Positions 33,170 to 42,065 of a stretch of 64,000 nt of DNA are shown piece by piece. Under the pieces are notes generated by a model, which saw only the letters and a list, made by a program, of their open reading frames with translations, did not search any database and had not been told where the DNA came from. Position numbers and translations under genes: made by a program. Position 1 is the first letter of the stretch. Every line of letters starts with the position of its first letter. This stretch comes from an uncultured Neglectibacter sp. (GTDB lineage Bacteria > Bacillota > Clostridia > Oscillospirales > Acutalibacteraceae). The stretch lies in NCBI GenBank assembly GCA_937958185.1, contig CALFFN010000022.1, positions 124,001-188,000 of the forward strand, written 5' to 3'.

Positions 33170-35743
33170 TTACTGGAAATATTTATTGAGCAGACGGGTG
33201 ATCTCCGCAAGGTTTACCGGCTTGGCAATGTGGGCGTTCATGCCGCAGTCAAGGCATTGCTGGATATCCTCGGAAAAAGCGTCCGCCGTCATGGCGATGA
33301 TGGGAATGGTCTGTGCATCGGGACGGGACAGGGCGCGAATGGCTTTGGTGGCTTCATAGCCGTTCATTTCCGGCATTCGGATATCCATGAGGATCGCGTC
33401 GTAATAGCCCGGGAGAGAGCCCTGGAACATTTTCAGGCATATCTGCCCATTTTCCGCCCATTCGGCTTCTATCCCGATCTCTTTGAGCAGCTCGTTGGCG
33501 ATCTCACAGTTCAGCTCATTGTCCTCCGCAAGCAGCACCCGCCGCCCCTCCATATGCACCTTTGGCTCCTCGGAAACACTTGGCTCCTGCGAAACGCCCA
33601 TATAGCTGCTAAGTCCGTGGTACAAGGTGGATTTGAACAGGGGTTTGGAGAGGAACCCGTTGATTCCCGCCTCTCTCGCTTCGGTTTCAAACTCGCTCCA
33701 ATCATAGGCGGAAATCAGCAGGATCGGAATGCTGTCTCCCAGCTGGCTACGCAGCTCGGCGGCAACCTGTATGCCGCTCATGCCGGGAAGCTTCCAATCG
33801 AGCAGAATAATTTTGTAATCGTCCTCGGCATTATGGCGCTGCACTGCCATTTCAATGGCAGATTCTCCGCTCAAGGTCCATTCCGGGCGCACGCCAATGG
33901 ATTCCAGAGCGCTGGCGGTGGTGCGGCACAGGGTCTCGTCATCGTCCACGACCAGCATTCTCCACGGCGGCATCTTCATTTCCATTTCCGTAACCTCCGC
34001 CTTCTCCAAGTCCAGCGTCACACGGAATTCTGTGCCTTTGTCCAGCTCGCTTTCCACCTCTATCGTACCGCCCATGGCATCGATGATATACTTGGTGATC
34101 GCCATGCCCAGCCCGGCACCCTCGGTCTTATGCACCCGCGCATTGTCGGCACGGCTGTAGGATTCGTACACCCGTTTTACAAATTCCGGCGACATTCCGA
34201 TACCGTTATCCTTCACTTTCAGGCACAGCCGCACATAGCCTTCTCCCTTGGGGGATTCTTTTTCTGCCAGAGCCAGCAGGATAGAGCCTCCCTCCGGGGT
34301 ATACTTTACCGCGTTGGACAGCAGGTTCAGCAGCACCTGGTTCAAACGGACGCCGTCACAATACACATATTCGGCAGTGATATTGTCGGTATGTACATCG
34401 AAGCTTTGCTTTTTGGTTCTGATCTGAGGCTGGGTAATGCTGACGATCTCTTCCATTACCTCATTCAGCGATACCCGGTCAATGGCAAGGGTCATCCTGC
34501 CGCTTTCGATTTTAGACATATCCAGCACGTCGTTTATCAGCCCCAAAAGGTGCTTGCTGGACAGGGAAATCTTTCTCAGGCAGTTCTCCACATGCTCCCG
34601 GTCCTCCAAATGGGATTGGGCAATGGCTGTCATGCCTACAATGGCGTTCATAGGAGTGCGGATATCGTGGCTCATGTTAGAAAGAAATTCACTTTTTGCC
34701 TTTGTTGCCTGCACCGCCTCATGGCGCGCCTTTTCCAGCTCCTGTATCTGCATCTTTGACAGAGAGAAATAACGGATAAAAATAGCGATCAGCACCACTA
34801 AAACAGCAGCACACGCGCCCAATGTCCCCCAGGTGCGCTGATTTGTCAGGTCGCTGACTACTTTATCCATCATGCCGTAGGGCATGACCATTACAAGGTA
34901 CCATTCGGAATCGGGCAGCGCTACCCCGTAGATCTGCCGCTTTTCCCCGTCCAGCTCCAGCAGGGAGGAAAATTTGCTGCTGTTTTTCAACGCGGCATAT
35001 AACTCACTCGCCTGCGGAATGACCTCCGGGAAAGCCTCTCCGGCGCTGTCCGCCTGATAAAGTTCCTGTACGCTTTCAAAGAAACTGCTCATTTCCATAT
35101 TGCAATTTTGAATGACAAAGCTACCGTCTGGGCGAATGATATGGCTGTAGATCAGGGTGTCTTCCCTGTCCTCTTCCAGAGAAAGGGTCTCTGTAATGTA
35201 GCCGATAGGAAGGGCAGCCACCAGCCCGGTGCAGTTTTTCCCGTCCTTCATGGGATAGGACGCGCTGACCCCGAACAGCACCACGTCATTGCCCGCGGTG
35301 TCACGCCCCAGCGCGACCCGGTTCTCCCCGTTATTCAGCGCTTCCAGAAACGGCGGCAGGTTCTTGACCGTCAGCATATCGCCGTATACCATTTCAAACT
35401 CGCCTTCTTCAGAACAGAGAGCTAGGTAGTCAAAGTCCCGCACACTGCCGCGGTAGGTCAGTTCATCATACAGCTCGTCATCGTTCATATCCTCTGTGCG
35501 CACCACCATTTTGAGCCCCTCCATCTGACGGAGACGCTGGTGAATGGTGGTTTCAAAATGGTTGGAGAGCTGTTCGCTCATGCCGGTCATGTACAGCTCC
35601 CCCAACTCGTACAGGGCTTCCGTGCTCTTGCTGCTCACAAAAATCCCCATCAGGCTGAATACCACCACGCTGAACACCGCCAAAAATGCAAAGCTGATGA
35701 TAAGGAACCGCGTTGTTTTCTTCCTTAGCTGATTGCTGTCCAT
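33170..35743 (-). CDS. hybrid sensor histidine kinase with two receiver domains
   Basis: 857 residues. Helix 1 (about 12-36), an extracytoplasmic CACHE-like sensor of about 270 residues, helix 2 (about 310-330), a HisKA domain (SNMSHDIRTPMN with the phospho-His) and a HATPase (NLLSNAVKYTPEGG, DNGIGM, GAGLGMAI). Then come two receiver domains with intact Asp (LLDWKLPGMSG; LMDIRMPEMNG). It needs an Hpt protein to pass phosphate on, and one is encoded 26 bases upstream. It is the last gene of the exosortase operon, before the terminator 33113-33160. Confidence 0.92.
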   Translation of the reverse strand: MDSNQLRKKTTRFLIISFAFLAVFSVVVFSLMGIFVSSKSTEALYELGELYMTGMSEQLSNHFETTIHQRLRQMEGLKMVVRTEDMNDDELYDELTYRGSVRDFDYLALCSEEGEFEMVYGDMLTVKNLPPFLEALNNGENRVALGRDTAGNDVVLFGVSASYPMKDGKNCTGLVAALPIGYITETLSLEEDREDTLIYSHIIRPDGSFVIQNCNMEMSSFFESVQELYQADSAGEAFPEVIPQASELYAALKNSSKFSSLLELDGEKRQIYGVALPDSEWYLVMVMPYGMMDKVVSDLTNQRTWGTLGACAAVLVVLIAIFIRYFSLSKMQIQELEKARHEAVQATKAKSEFLSNMSHDIRTPMNAIVGMTAIAQSHLEDREHVENCLRKISLSSKHLLGLINDVLDMSKIESGRMTLAIDRVSLNEVMEEIVSITQPQIRTKKQSFDVHTDNITAEYVYCDGVRLNQVLLNLLSNAVKYTPEGGSILLALAEKESPKGEGYVRLCLKVKDNGIGMSPEFVKRVYESYSRADNARVHKTEGAGLGMAITKYIIDAMGGTIEVESELDKGTEFRVTLDLEKAEVTEMEMKMPPWRMLVVDDDETLCRTTASALESIGVRPEWTLSGESAIEMAVQRHNAEDDYKIILLDWKLPGMSGIQVAAELRSQLGDSIPILLISAYDWSEFETEAREAGINGFLSKPLFKSTLYHGLSSYMGVSQEPSVSEEPKVHMEGRRVLLAEDNELNCEIANELLKEIGIEAEWAENGQICLKMFQGSLPGYYDAILMDIRMPEMNGYEATKAIRALSRPDAQTIPIIAMTADAFSEDIQQCLDCGMNAHIAKPVNLAEITRLLNKYFQ

Positions 35744-35769
35744 GCTGTACCCTCCTTTCTCCGTGGATT

Positions 35770-36135
35770 TTATTCTGCCTTAGCCGCCCGATAGGCGGTT
35801 ATCGCCTGAAGCGTATTGCCGTACTCCTTTTTTACCTTCTCCAGCATTTCCCCTGCTTCCGGCGGGATCGAGCCGCCCCGGAGCAGGTCGCACAGCGCGG
35901 CGGAAACCTCCCCCAGCGGTGTAATGCCAAGGTTCTGGCAGACGCCCTTCAACGTGTGCGCCATGCGAAACGCGGTTTCTGCGTCCTGGTCCTGCCAGGC
36001 TTCACAAAGCCCCTGAAAGCTTCCGTCGGCAGGGAATTTCAACAAAAACCTTTCTACCAGACTTTCCGAGGGCAGCCTGCCGACAACCTCGTCAAAATTT
36101 CCGCCAAAGGCGGCATAGCACTCTTTCAGTTCCAT
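35770..36135 (-). CDS. Hpt phosphotransfer protein
   Basis: A 121-residue four-helix Hpt protein with the AHTLKGV motif; His60 accepts phosphate. It lies between the hybrid kinase and the REC/HD-GYP/GGDEF gene with 26-base gaps. It most likely relays phosphate from the kinase receivers to the REC domain of the c-di-GMP protein. Confidence 0.88.
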   Translation of the reverse strand: MELKECYAAFGGNFDEVVGRLPSESLVERFLLKFPADGSFQGLCEAWQDQDAETAFRMAHTLKGVCQNLGITPLGEVSAALCDLLRGGSIPPEAGEMLEKVKKEYGNTLQAITAYRAAKAE

Positions 36136-36161
36136 TCTGTTTCCTCCTTCTTAAAAACAGC

Positions 36162-38060
36162 CTATGGGTTTGTATCGGCTTGCGGGGGATTTTTCCCCGC
36201 AGGAACGGGCGGCGGATACGCGCTTTTGATGTTCATTTTGTTCTGGTACATCAGGGCGTCCGCCCGGTTGAACACATCGCGGAAGCAGCGGTCCGCTTCC
36301 GGGTCATAGTCTGACAGCCCCAGAGACATGGGCATACGGAACACCGTGCCGTCCTGACAATCCACCTCCACCGCGCTTTTCCGAAGCTTTTCCGTCAATT
36401 CCTTCCGATGGAGGTAATCGTCATCTTTCATAATGACCACAAACTCATCGCCGCCGATACGGTACACCGGGCTGTGGTCAAAAACATGGCAAACCGTTTT
36501 ACAGCCCTGAACGATCAACTCATCTCCCACTGCGTGCCCGTAGGTATTGTTGATATATTTCAGATAGTTCACGTCCATGACCGCCACGGCAAAGCGGCAG
36601 TCCGACCCGGCCCTGATCTGTTCGTCCAGCTTATCGATATCCCGCTGATAGGCGGCGCGGTTCTTTACCAGGGTCAGACCGTCCCGGTAAGCGCGGTCAT
36701 TTAATTCTTTCAGGTTTTTGTGGAGATTTATCGCCATGCTTTGGAACGCTGTCACCAGCTTCCCGATCTCGTCGTCCCTTTCCGGCTCCAAAGTAACGTT
36801 CAAGCTGCCGTTTGACACCTGCCGGATCGCCTTTTCCAGCTTTTCGAGACGTGTGGCGGCATCATGGGGAAGCAGGGGGGATACCTCTTTTTGCCGCTCC
36901 GGGAAATTCGTTTCCAAAGCATGCTCAGAAGATATCAGACCATAGCTGTGCATCTCCTCGGCAACCCGGTGGGCGTCCTCCTGCTCGTTTTGAAGGTCGG
37001 AATTGGCAAGCAGTTCCTCCGGCAGCTCCGAAGCAATATCCCGGAGGCAATCCAGCAAAGCGGGATTAAAGGCGCCGCACTGCCCGCTGAATATCATGTC
37101 CAATGCCGTTTCGTGGGAAAATGCTTTCTTATAGCAGCGCTGGCTGGTCAGCGCATCGTACACGTCCGCAAGGGACACCACCTGAGCTGAAATGGGAATG
37201 CCGTCTCCCTTCAGCCCATCAGGATAGCCGCTGCCGTCATACCGCTCGTGGTGCCAGCGGCAGATCTCATAGGCAAGCTGCACCAGCGGAGTGCCCCACT
37301 GATTTTCCGGCAGGCTGCGCAGCATTTCCGCTCCCAGCAGGGAATGGGTGCGCATTACGGCAAATTCCTCATCAGTCAGCTTACCGGGCTTATTCAGTAT
37401 CTCGGCGGGAATGGCGATCTTCCCGATATCATGGAGGGAAGAAGCTGTAGCGATCAGGTCCGCGGCTTCCGCACTGACGCCGTACTTCTTTTCCCGCTGC
37501 CGCAGCTGCTGCAGCAGCAGGGAGGTAATGACGTTGATATGGGTCACATGCAATCCGCTTTCACCGTTGCGAAACTCCACGATATGGGACAGCACGGAGA
37601 TCATCAGGCGGCTGTTCTGCTTATTTTTATAAAGCTGGTCTGCAATGATGCCGGTCATTTTCTTCTGCTTGGCAAAAAGCAGGAGCGCATTTTCCACACG
37701 GTGATGTACCACTGCCATGTTAAAGGGACGGGTGATAAAATCAGTCACGCCAAATTCATACGCACGGTCAATATAGGCGGGCGCTGTCTCTGCCGAAATG
37801 ACGATCACCGGCGTTTCCTCGATCCAGTGCCAGCGGTTCATCTCAGCCAACACCTCAAAGCCGTCCATTTCCGGCATGAGCAGGTCCAGCAGCACAAGGG
37901 ATATCTCCCCCGGCTTCTCGGTCAAGAGCTCCACCGCCCGCCGCCCGTTTTCCGCTTCCAGCAGCTCATACTGGTCCTGCAGCATTTCCACCAGCAATTC
38001 CCGGTTCATTTCAGAGTCGTCAGCGATCAAAATTTTCTGCTTTTTCTTTTGCTCCGGCAT
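36162..38060 (-). CDS. response regulator with HD-GYP and GGDEF domains
   Basis: 632 residues. REC domain (about 8-125, phospho-Asp59 in LLDLLMPEMDG). HD-GYP c-di-GMP phosphodiesterase domain (ASSLHDIGKIAIPAEIL; HHERYDGSGYPDGLKGDGIP). A HAMP-like linker (GSLNVTLEPERDDEIGKLV) without membrane helices. A C-terminal GGDEF (YRIGGDEFVVI). The inhibitory RxxD site before GGDEF reads HVFD and looks lost. Both synthesis and breakdown of c-di-GMP are thus possible in one phosphorylation-controlled protein. The open frame extends upstream, but that part is an off-frame read of the glycosyltransferase gene. The ATG at 38060 begins the REC domain. Confidence 0.9.
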   Translation of the reverse strand: MPEQKKKQKILIADDSEMNRELLVEMLQDQYELLEAENGRRAVELLTEKPGEISLVLLDLLMPEMDGFEVLAEMNRWHWIEETPVIVISAETAPAYIDRAYEFGVTDFITRPFNMAVVHHRVENALLLFAKQKKMTGIIADQLYKNKQNSRLMISVLSHIVEFRNGESGLHVTHINVITSLLLQQLRQREKKYGVSAEAADLIATASSLHDIGKIAIPAEILNKPGKLTDEEFAVMRTHSLLGAEMLRSLPENQWGTPLVQLAYEICRWHHERYDGSGYPDGLKGDGIPISAQVVSLADVYDALTSQRCYKKAFSHETALDMIFSGQCGAFNPALLDCLRDIASELPEELLANSDLQNEQEDAHRVAEEMHSYGLISSEHALETNFPERQKEVSPLLPHDAATRLEKLEKAIRQVSNGSLNVTLEPERDDEIGKLVTAFQSMAINLHKNLKELNDRAYRDGLTLVKNRAAYQRDIDKLDEQIRAGSDCRFAVAVMDVNYLKYINNTYGHAVGDELIVQGCKTVCHVFDHSPVYRIGGDEFVVIMKDDDYLHRKELTEKLRKSAVEVDCQDGTVFRMPMSLGLSDYDPEADRCFRDVFNRADALMYQNKMNIKSAYPPPVPAGKNPPQADTNP

Positions 38061-38091
38061 TTTCCGTTTTCCCCTTTCCCATCTCCGAAAT

Positions 38092-39123
38092 TCATTTTCG
38101 ATCTGTCCGGCGGTTTGCCAGACGGCTCTGCACCAGAAAGCTGACAAAATACAGGGTGCACTCCACACAAAGCTTGACTGCCGCCGCAGGAAGCCCCAGT
38201 ATGGTGATAAAAAGGTGTGCCAGCGCCACATTCGCCAGCAGCAGCCCGCAGGCAAGAAGAAGATAATTTTTAGCTGTGTACCGGGTTCCCTTCCCTGAAA
38301 ACACCAGCCTGCTGTTACAGAGATAATTAAAGCTTCCGCTGCACAGCCTTGCCAGAACCGTGGCGGTCTCCGCCCCATGGAGCACCCTGTAATACAGCAG
38401 CAGGAACAACAGATAATCCAGCCCAAAGGACAGCAGGGAGACCAGCAGGAATTTTGGCAGGCTGCGGAACAGGATCGCGTAGATCCGCAGCCCGTCCTGG
38501 ATCGGTCGAAAGTGAGAGCTCTCGTTGTGCTCACTGTAGATCGTTGCGATAGGCAGTTCGAAAATCCCCGCGGGGAACAGCTCCCCGGTGTGAATGAGCA
38601 GCTCCGTTTCGTATTCGTACCGCTCCCCCGCAAGGGAAAGCAGGGCTTCTTTGAGGGGAAGCCCGCGCAGCCCGGTTTGGGTGTCGGTAAGGCTGACCCC
38701 GTACATGCTTCGGAACAGCAGGCAGGTCAGCCGGTTGCCCGCCCGGGAGCGCAGCGGCATTTGGGAAAGCTCCCTGACCCCCAGGATCAACTGCTCCGGG
38801 CGCGTCATGGTGATCTCCACGATCCGCCGGATATCCTCCGGGGAGTGCTGCCCATCTGCATCGGCAGTGACCGCGTGGGTAAAGCCCATTTCCAGCATAT
38901 AACGGAACCCTGTTTTCAGGGCGGCGCCCTTTCCCCTGTTTTCCGGGTGGGTCAGCACGGTAACGCCCGTCACTTTCCTGAGGCGGGAAAACAGCTCTGG
39001 ATCATCGCTGCCGTCATTGACGACAATGATTTGAAAATCTTCCAGCTTTTTTGCCAGGGAAATCAGGCGTTCGTCCGGGTTATACGCCGGGATCAGTATC
39101 CCGCATTTCATGGCTCCGCTCAT
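38092..39123 (-). CDS. GT2 glycosyltransferase with C-terminal GtrA domain
   Basis: 343 residues. The N-terminal GT-A domain is of the dolichol/undecaprenyl-phosphate sugar synthase type (ILIPAYNPDERL, VVNDGSDD, ADADGQHSPEDI, TDTQTGLRG). From about residue 225 four helices form a GtrA-like flippase domain. It probably makes and flips a polyprenyl-phosphate sugar used by the neighbouring membrane enzymes. AGGAGG precedes the ATG at 39123. Its start overlaps the upstream gene by 44 bases. Confidence 0.85.
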   Translation of the reverse strand: MSGAMKCGILIPAYNPDERLISLAKKLEDFQIIVVNDGSDDPELFSRLRKVTGVTVLTHPENRGKGAALKTGFRYMLEMGFTHAVTADADGQHSPEDIRRIVEITMTRPEQLILGVRELSQMPLRSRAGNRLTCLLFRSMYGVSLTDTQTGLRGLPLKEALLSLAGERYEYETELLIHTGELFPAGIFELPIATIYSEHNESSHFRPIQDGLRIYAILFRSLPKFLLVSLLSFGLDYLLFLLLYYRVLHGAETATVLARLCSGSFNYLCNSRLVFSGKGTRYTAKNYLLLACGLLLANVALAHLFITILGLPAAAVKLCVECTLYFVSFLVQSRLANRRTDRK

Positions 39124-41596
39124 CTGCTTCCTCCTCTCCGGCAGACTGATCCTGTGCTTTTCGGCTGCGGGCTCGCAGGAAAAGGACAAAGGCAATGGTC
39201 AGCGCAAGCCCTAAAATACTGAGCGCAGCTCCCGGCAGCAGGTAAGGGAATTTTATGGAAATCACCGTTTCTCCCTTGCCCACATAGGTCAGATGATTAT
39301 ATTCCTCAATACTTTGCCCGCTCACAAAGCTGTCGTGATAGGCAATGGAGGTGTTCACCCCGTCTTCCGGGGAATCAATGCAAATCTCGTGAGATGTTTG
39401 GGAAATCTCCAGCGGGACGATGGTGCGCTCCGGCAATCTGTCAGAGGAAAGCTCCATTGCCCGGCTGAGCAGCTTCCCTACCGCCGCGTCTTCCGTTAAG
39501 CCGTAAAACCGGCTGAGATTGATGCCGATGAACACGATATTTTCATTTTTCACCGTGCCGAAAAATTCCATTTCCAGCCCGTTGTCGTACAGCTTGCCCC
39601 AGCAGTTGTCCAGCCCGTTCAAAAATACGGTATCCCAGGTGGAATGCTCCGAAGGGAACAGGTCTGCGTTGATAACGCCGTCCACCGTGTCCAGCTCGGG
39701 ATACCCGTTGGAAAAGGTGATAGGGTTACATGTCACGCCCAAAAAGGTGCGCCTGTCCACAGCTCTGTCCTCGGGGATATCGTCTGCGGAAATGACGACA
39801 CGCACCCCCGCCTCACTGAGGCGGAGCACCAGCTCCTCCGCGCTTTCCCGGTCATTATAGGTAAAGCCCGCCAGATAAACGACCTGGTATTGAGACAATT
39901 CTTCAAAGGTGTAATCGTTCAGGTTATCGAAATCCGTTTCCTTCATGGCGGGAAAATCCAGCGCCAGCGCAGCGGAGCCTGAACCGATGGCGATGGCGGG
40001 ATATTTGGTTTTCGTGCCCCAGTTTTTCGCTCCCGTTTCCAAATGGTACAGGCGATATCCCGGGCTTTTTGCAGACAGCCCATAGCCCGTCTGTTCCGCC
40101 GCAGCGTCCAGCTTTTCCACAGCTGCCGGGTCAGCGGGCAGGCGGCGCTCGTAGATCAGCACCGTGTCGTTTCCCAATTCCTTGCAGCGGTCAAAAAGAT
40201 AGAGAAATTTCCCCTGGGAATACGCCTTATTCAGCTGCACGATATTGGAGGAGGTCGCCGCAGCCTCCCAGCCGGCGCCAAAGGCAGCCGGCACGCCGTT
40301 TCCCCAGTCTGAGACCAGATACGCTCCCCGGGCTTCCAGCGCGCTTTCGTCCAGTAGCGCCAGCCTTTGGGTGGTAAGCTCCTGCCCTTTGTCGATCAGG
40401 GTGGCTTCCTGAAGCCCTGCCATGCGCTCCTCTACAAGCTCCCCACTCTGTGCGTCAGTCATGAGAGGAACGGAGGGCAGGACGTCCAGCACCAGCAGGA
40501 CGCAAAGCGCCAACGCCAGCGGCAGCTTCAGGGTCTTCCACCACAGGAAGCTGAGCAAGATCAGACACAACGCGATGGAAATAAAACGCAGCATCCACAA
40601 ATACTGTCCGCCGGGCAGCATACGGAACACATAATACGCGGAGGAGGCGGTAAAGCAGCAGAGCAGAACGGCTGTAACAAAGCCGGGGCGCTCCCGCTTC
40701 CCACTGCCCAAAATGCCAAAGAGCGCCAGCAAAAACGCTGCCAGACCAAAATAGAAATAGCCGCTGCCAGTGGAAAAGCGCTCCACCGGGTTTAAGGTCA
40801 ACAGGAAATCCTGGAAGAACCCCGCCATGCTTTCGGAGCTGTCGATATTGGATATCCCTCCGCGCAAAGCCGCCAGCGACCAAATGCCTGTCAGCAGAAA
40901 GCCCAGCACCATGGAAAGGATCACCACGCCCGCTCCCCACGTTTTTCCGCAGAAGATACGATTTACCAGCAAAAACAGCAGAACCGCCAGAGCCAGCATT
41001 CCGGCATAGCCCAGATGGCACAGCAGCATGAGCACAAAGCTCAGCACCATGCCGGGCGCCAGCTTCCAATTCCTGCCGCGGAGGTATTCTTCCATCAGGT
41101 ACAGGAAAATGGGCAGAAAGATCATGCTGAGAGAACGGGCAAGGTTGCCCTCCTGAAACACTGCCCGCAGGTTATTGGGCAGAAAGAACCACAGCCCGCC
41201 GAGGAAGCCGCCCAGCAGGGGACGGTCCAGGCGTTCGCCGATCCAAAGCCACGGCAGGGCGCCGAAAAAACAGACAGCCCCCACAAACAGCAGGTACCCG
41301 TTCATGGGGTCCCCTCCGGCGGCCGCCTGGCAAAGCGCCATAAAATAAGCGGGCAGGGGCGGCCAGTACCGCAAAATCTCCACGCCGTTGTACCACAGCG
41401 GCGTATAGCTGCTCCAGAGGTCTCCCCTGCGCAGCGCCTGATAGACCATATCTCCCCGAAAAATGTGGTACATGGTATCGGAACCTGTGGGATATCCCCC
41501 ATTCCGGCTGACCACCGCTACCACGGCAGTTGCCAGCCCCAGATACAACAGGGGGATCAGGCAGTACAGCTGCCAACCCGTTCGCTTTTCCCTCAT
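39080..41596 (-). CDS. large PTPS-related membrane protein (PF10131 type)
   Basis: 838 residues with about ten helices in the N-terminal half, a large outer domain and one C-terminal helix. The early segment GGYPTGSDTMYHIFRGDMVYQALRRG and WYNGVEILRYWPPLPAYF resembles the membrane family called 6-pyruvoyl-tetrahydropterin synthase-related, and looks like a GT-C-fold glycosyltransferase. It probably transfers a lipid-linked sugar outside the membrane. GAGGAG precedes the ATG at 41596, one base past the stop of the PTPS-like gene. Confidence 0.75.
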   Translation of the reverse strand: MREKRTGWQLYCLIPLLYLGLATAVVAVVSRNGGYPTGSDTMYHIFRGDMVYQALRRGDLWSSYTPLWYNGVEILRYWPPLPAYFMALCQAAAGGDPMNGYLLFVGAVCFFGALPWLWIGERLDRPLLGGFLGGLWFFLPNNLRAVFQEGNLARSLSMIFLPIFLYLMEEYLRGRNWKLAPGMVLSFVLMLLCHLGYAGMLALAVLLFLLVNRIFCGKTWGAGVVILSMVLGFLLTGIWSLAALRGGISNIDSSESMAGFFQDFLLTLNPVERFSTGSGYFYFGLAAFLLALFGILGSGKRERPGFVTAVLLCCFTASSAYYVFRMLPGGQYLWMLRFISIALCLILLSFLWWKTLKLPLALALCVLLVLDVLPSVPLMTDAQSGELVEERMAGLQEATLIDKGQELTTQRLALLDESALEARGAYLVSDWGNGVPAAFGAGWEAAATSSNIVQLNKAYSQGKFLYLFDRCKELGNDTVLIYERRLPADPAAVEKLDAAAEQTGYGLSAKSPGYRLYHLETGAKNWGTKTKYPAIAIGSGSAALALDFPAMKETDFDNLNDYTFEELSQYQVVYLAGFTYNDRESAEELVLRLSEAGVRVVISADDIPEDRAVDRRTFLGVTCNPITFSNGYPELDTVDGVINADLFPSEHSTWDTVFLNGLDNCWGKLYDNGLEMEFFGTVKNENIVFIGINLSRFYGLTEDAAVGKLLSRAMELSSDRLPERTIVPLEISQTSHEICIDSPEDGVNTSIAYHDSFVSGQSIEEYNHLTYVGKGETVISIKFPYLLPGAALSILGLALTIAFVLFLRARSRKAQDQSAGEEEADERSHEMRDTDPGV

Positions 41597-41597
41597 C

Positions 41598-42065
41598 TCA
41601 CCGCTCCTCGACAATTTCATCCAGCACTGCGTCCATCACGTCGGACAGAATGGAGGCTTCCACATCTTCCGAACGCCTGGCATGCTCCTCGTCCCCGGTC
41701 AGGTTCAGAATATAGCTTCTGGTCGGCGTTTCGCTGCCTTCTATTCTTGTCAGTACGCCGCCGATATCGTGAATGATACGATAGAACTCGTCGGAGAAGT
41801 AATCCACCATGTTTTCCAGCGTAGGCAAAATACCGTCAAAGGGCGGCTGCTCATTCAAAACGGTGTTCTGATACTGGCTCAGGTAGTCGGAAATCCCCTT
41901 TTCAAACACGTTAAATTCCACAAAGGACGTGCGCCCGAACTTGATAGTAAGGGCAAACTCCCATGTATGGGAATGGGCTTCTCCCTTGCGGCCGTTCACA
42001 ATGATATAGTGCCGGGCATTCAGATAAAATTTGATTTGATATTCCCTGTACAGCCGGATACTCAT
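41598..42065 (-). CDS. PTPS-like protein of the exosortase G system
   Basis: A 155-residue protein related to 6-pyruvoyl-tetrahydropterin synthase/QueD. Zinc ligands are kept as His19, His31 and His33 (AHSHTW), along with LNEQPPF..ILPTLENM and GSETPTRSY. The catalytic Cys that precedes the HxH motif in true enzymes is missing (RKGEAHSH), so it probably does not make pterin. A PTPS-related family linked to Gram-positive exosortase clusters is known. ATGA overlap with the previous gene. Confidence 0.8.
   Translation of the reverse strand: MSIRLYREYQIKFYLNARHYIIVNGRKGEAHSHTWEFALTIKFGRTSFVEFNVFEKGISDYLSQYQNTVLNEQPPFDGILPTLENMVDYFSDEFYRIIHDIGGVLTRIEGSETPTRSYILNLTGDEEHARRSEDVEASILSDVMDAVLDEIVEER

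Noticed and set aside
38061..38633. 190-residue N-terminal extension of the REC/HD-GYP/GGDEF protein
   Set aside because: It is an off-frame reading of the GT2-GtrA gene, rich in Arg, Ser and Cys. The REC domain begins naturally at the ATG at 38060.
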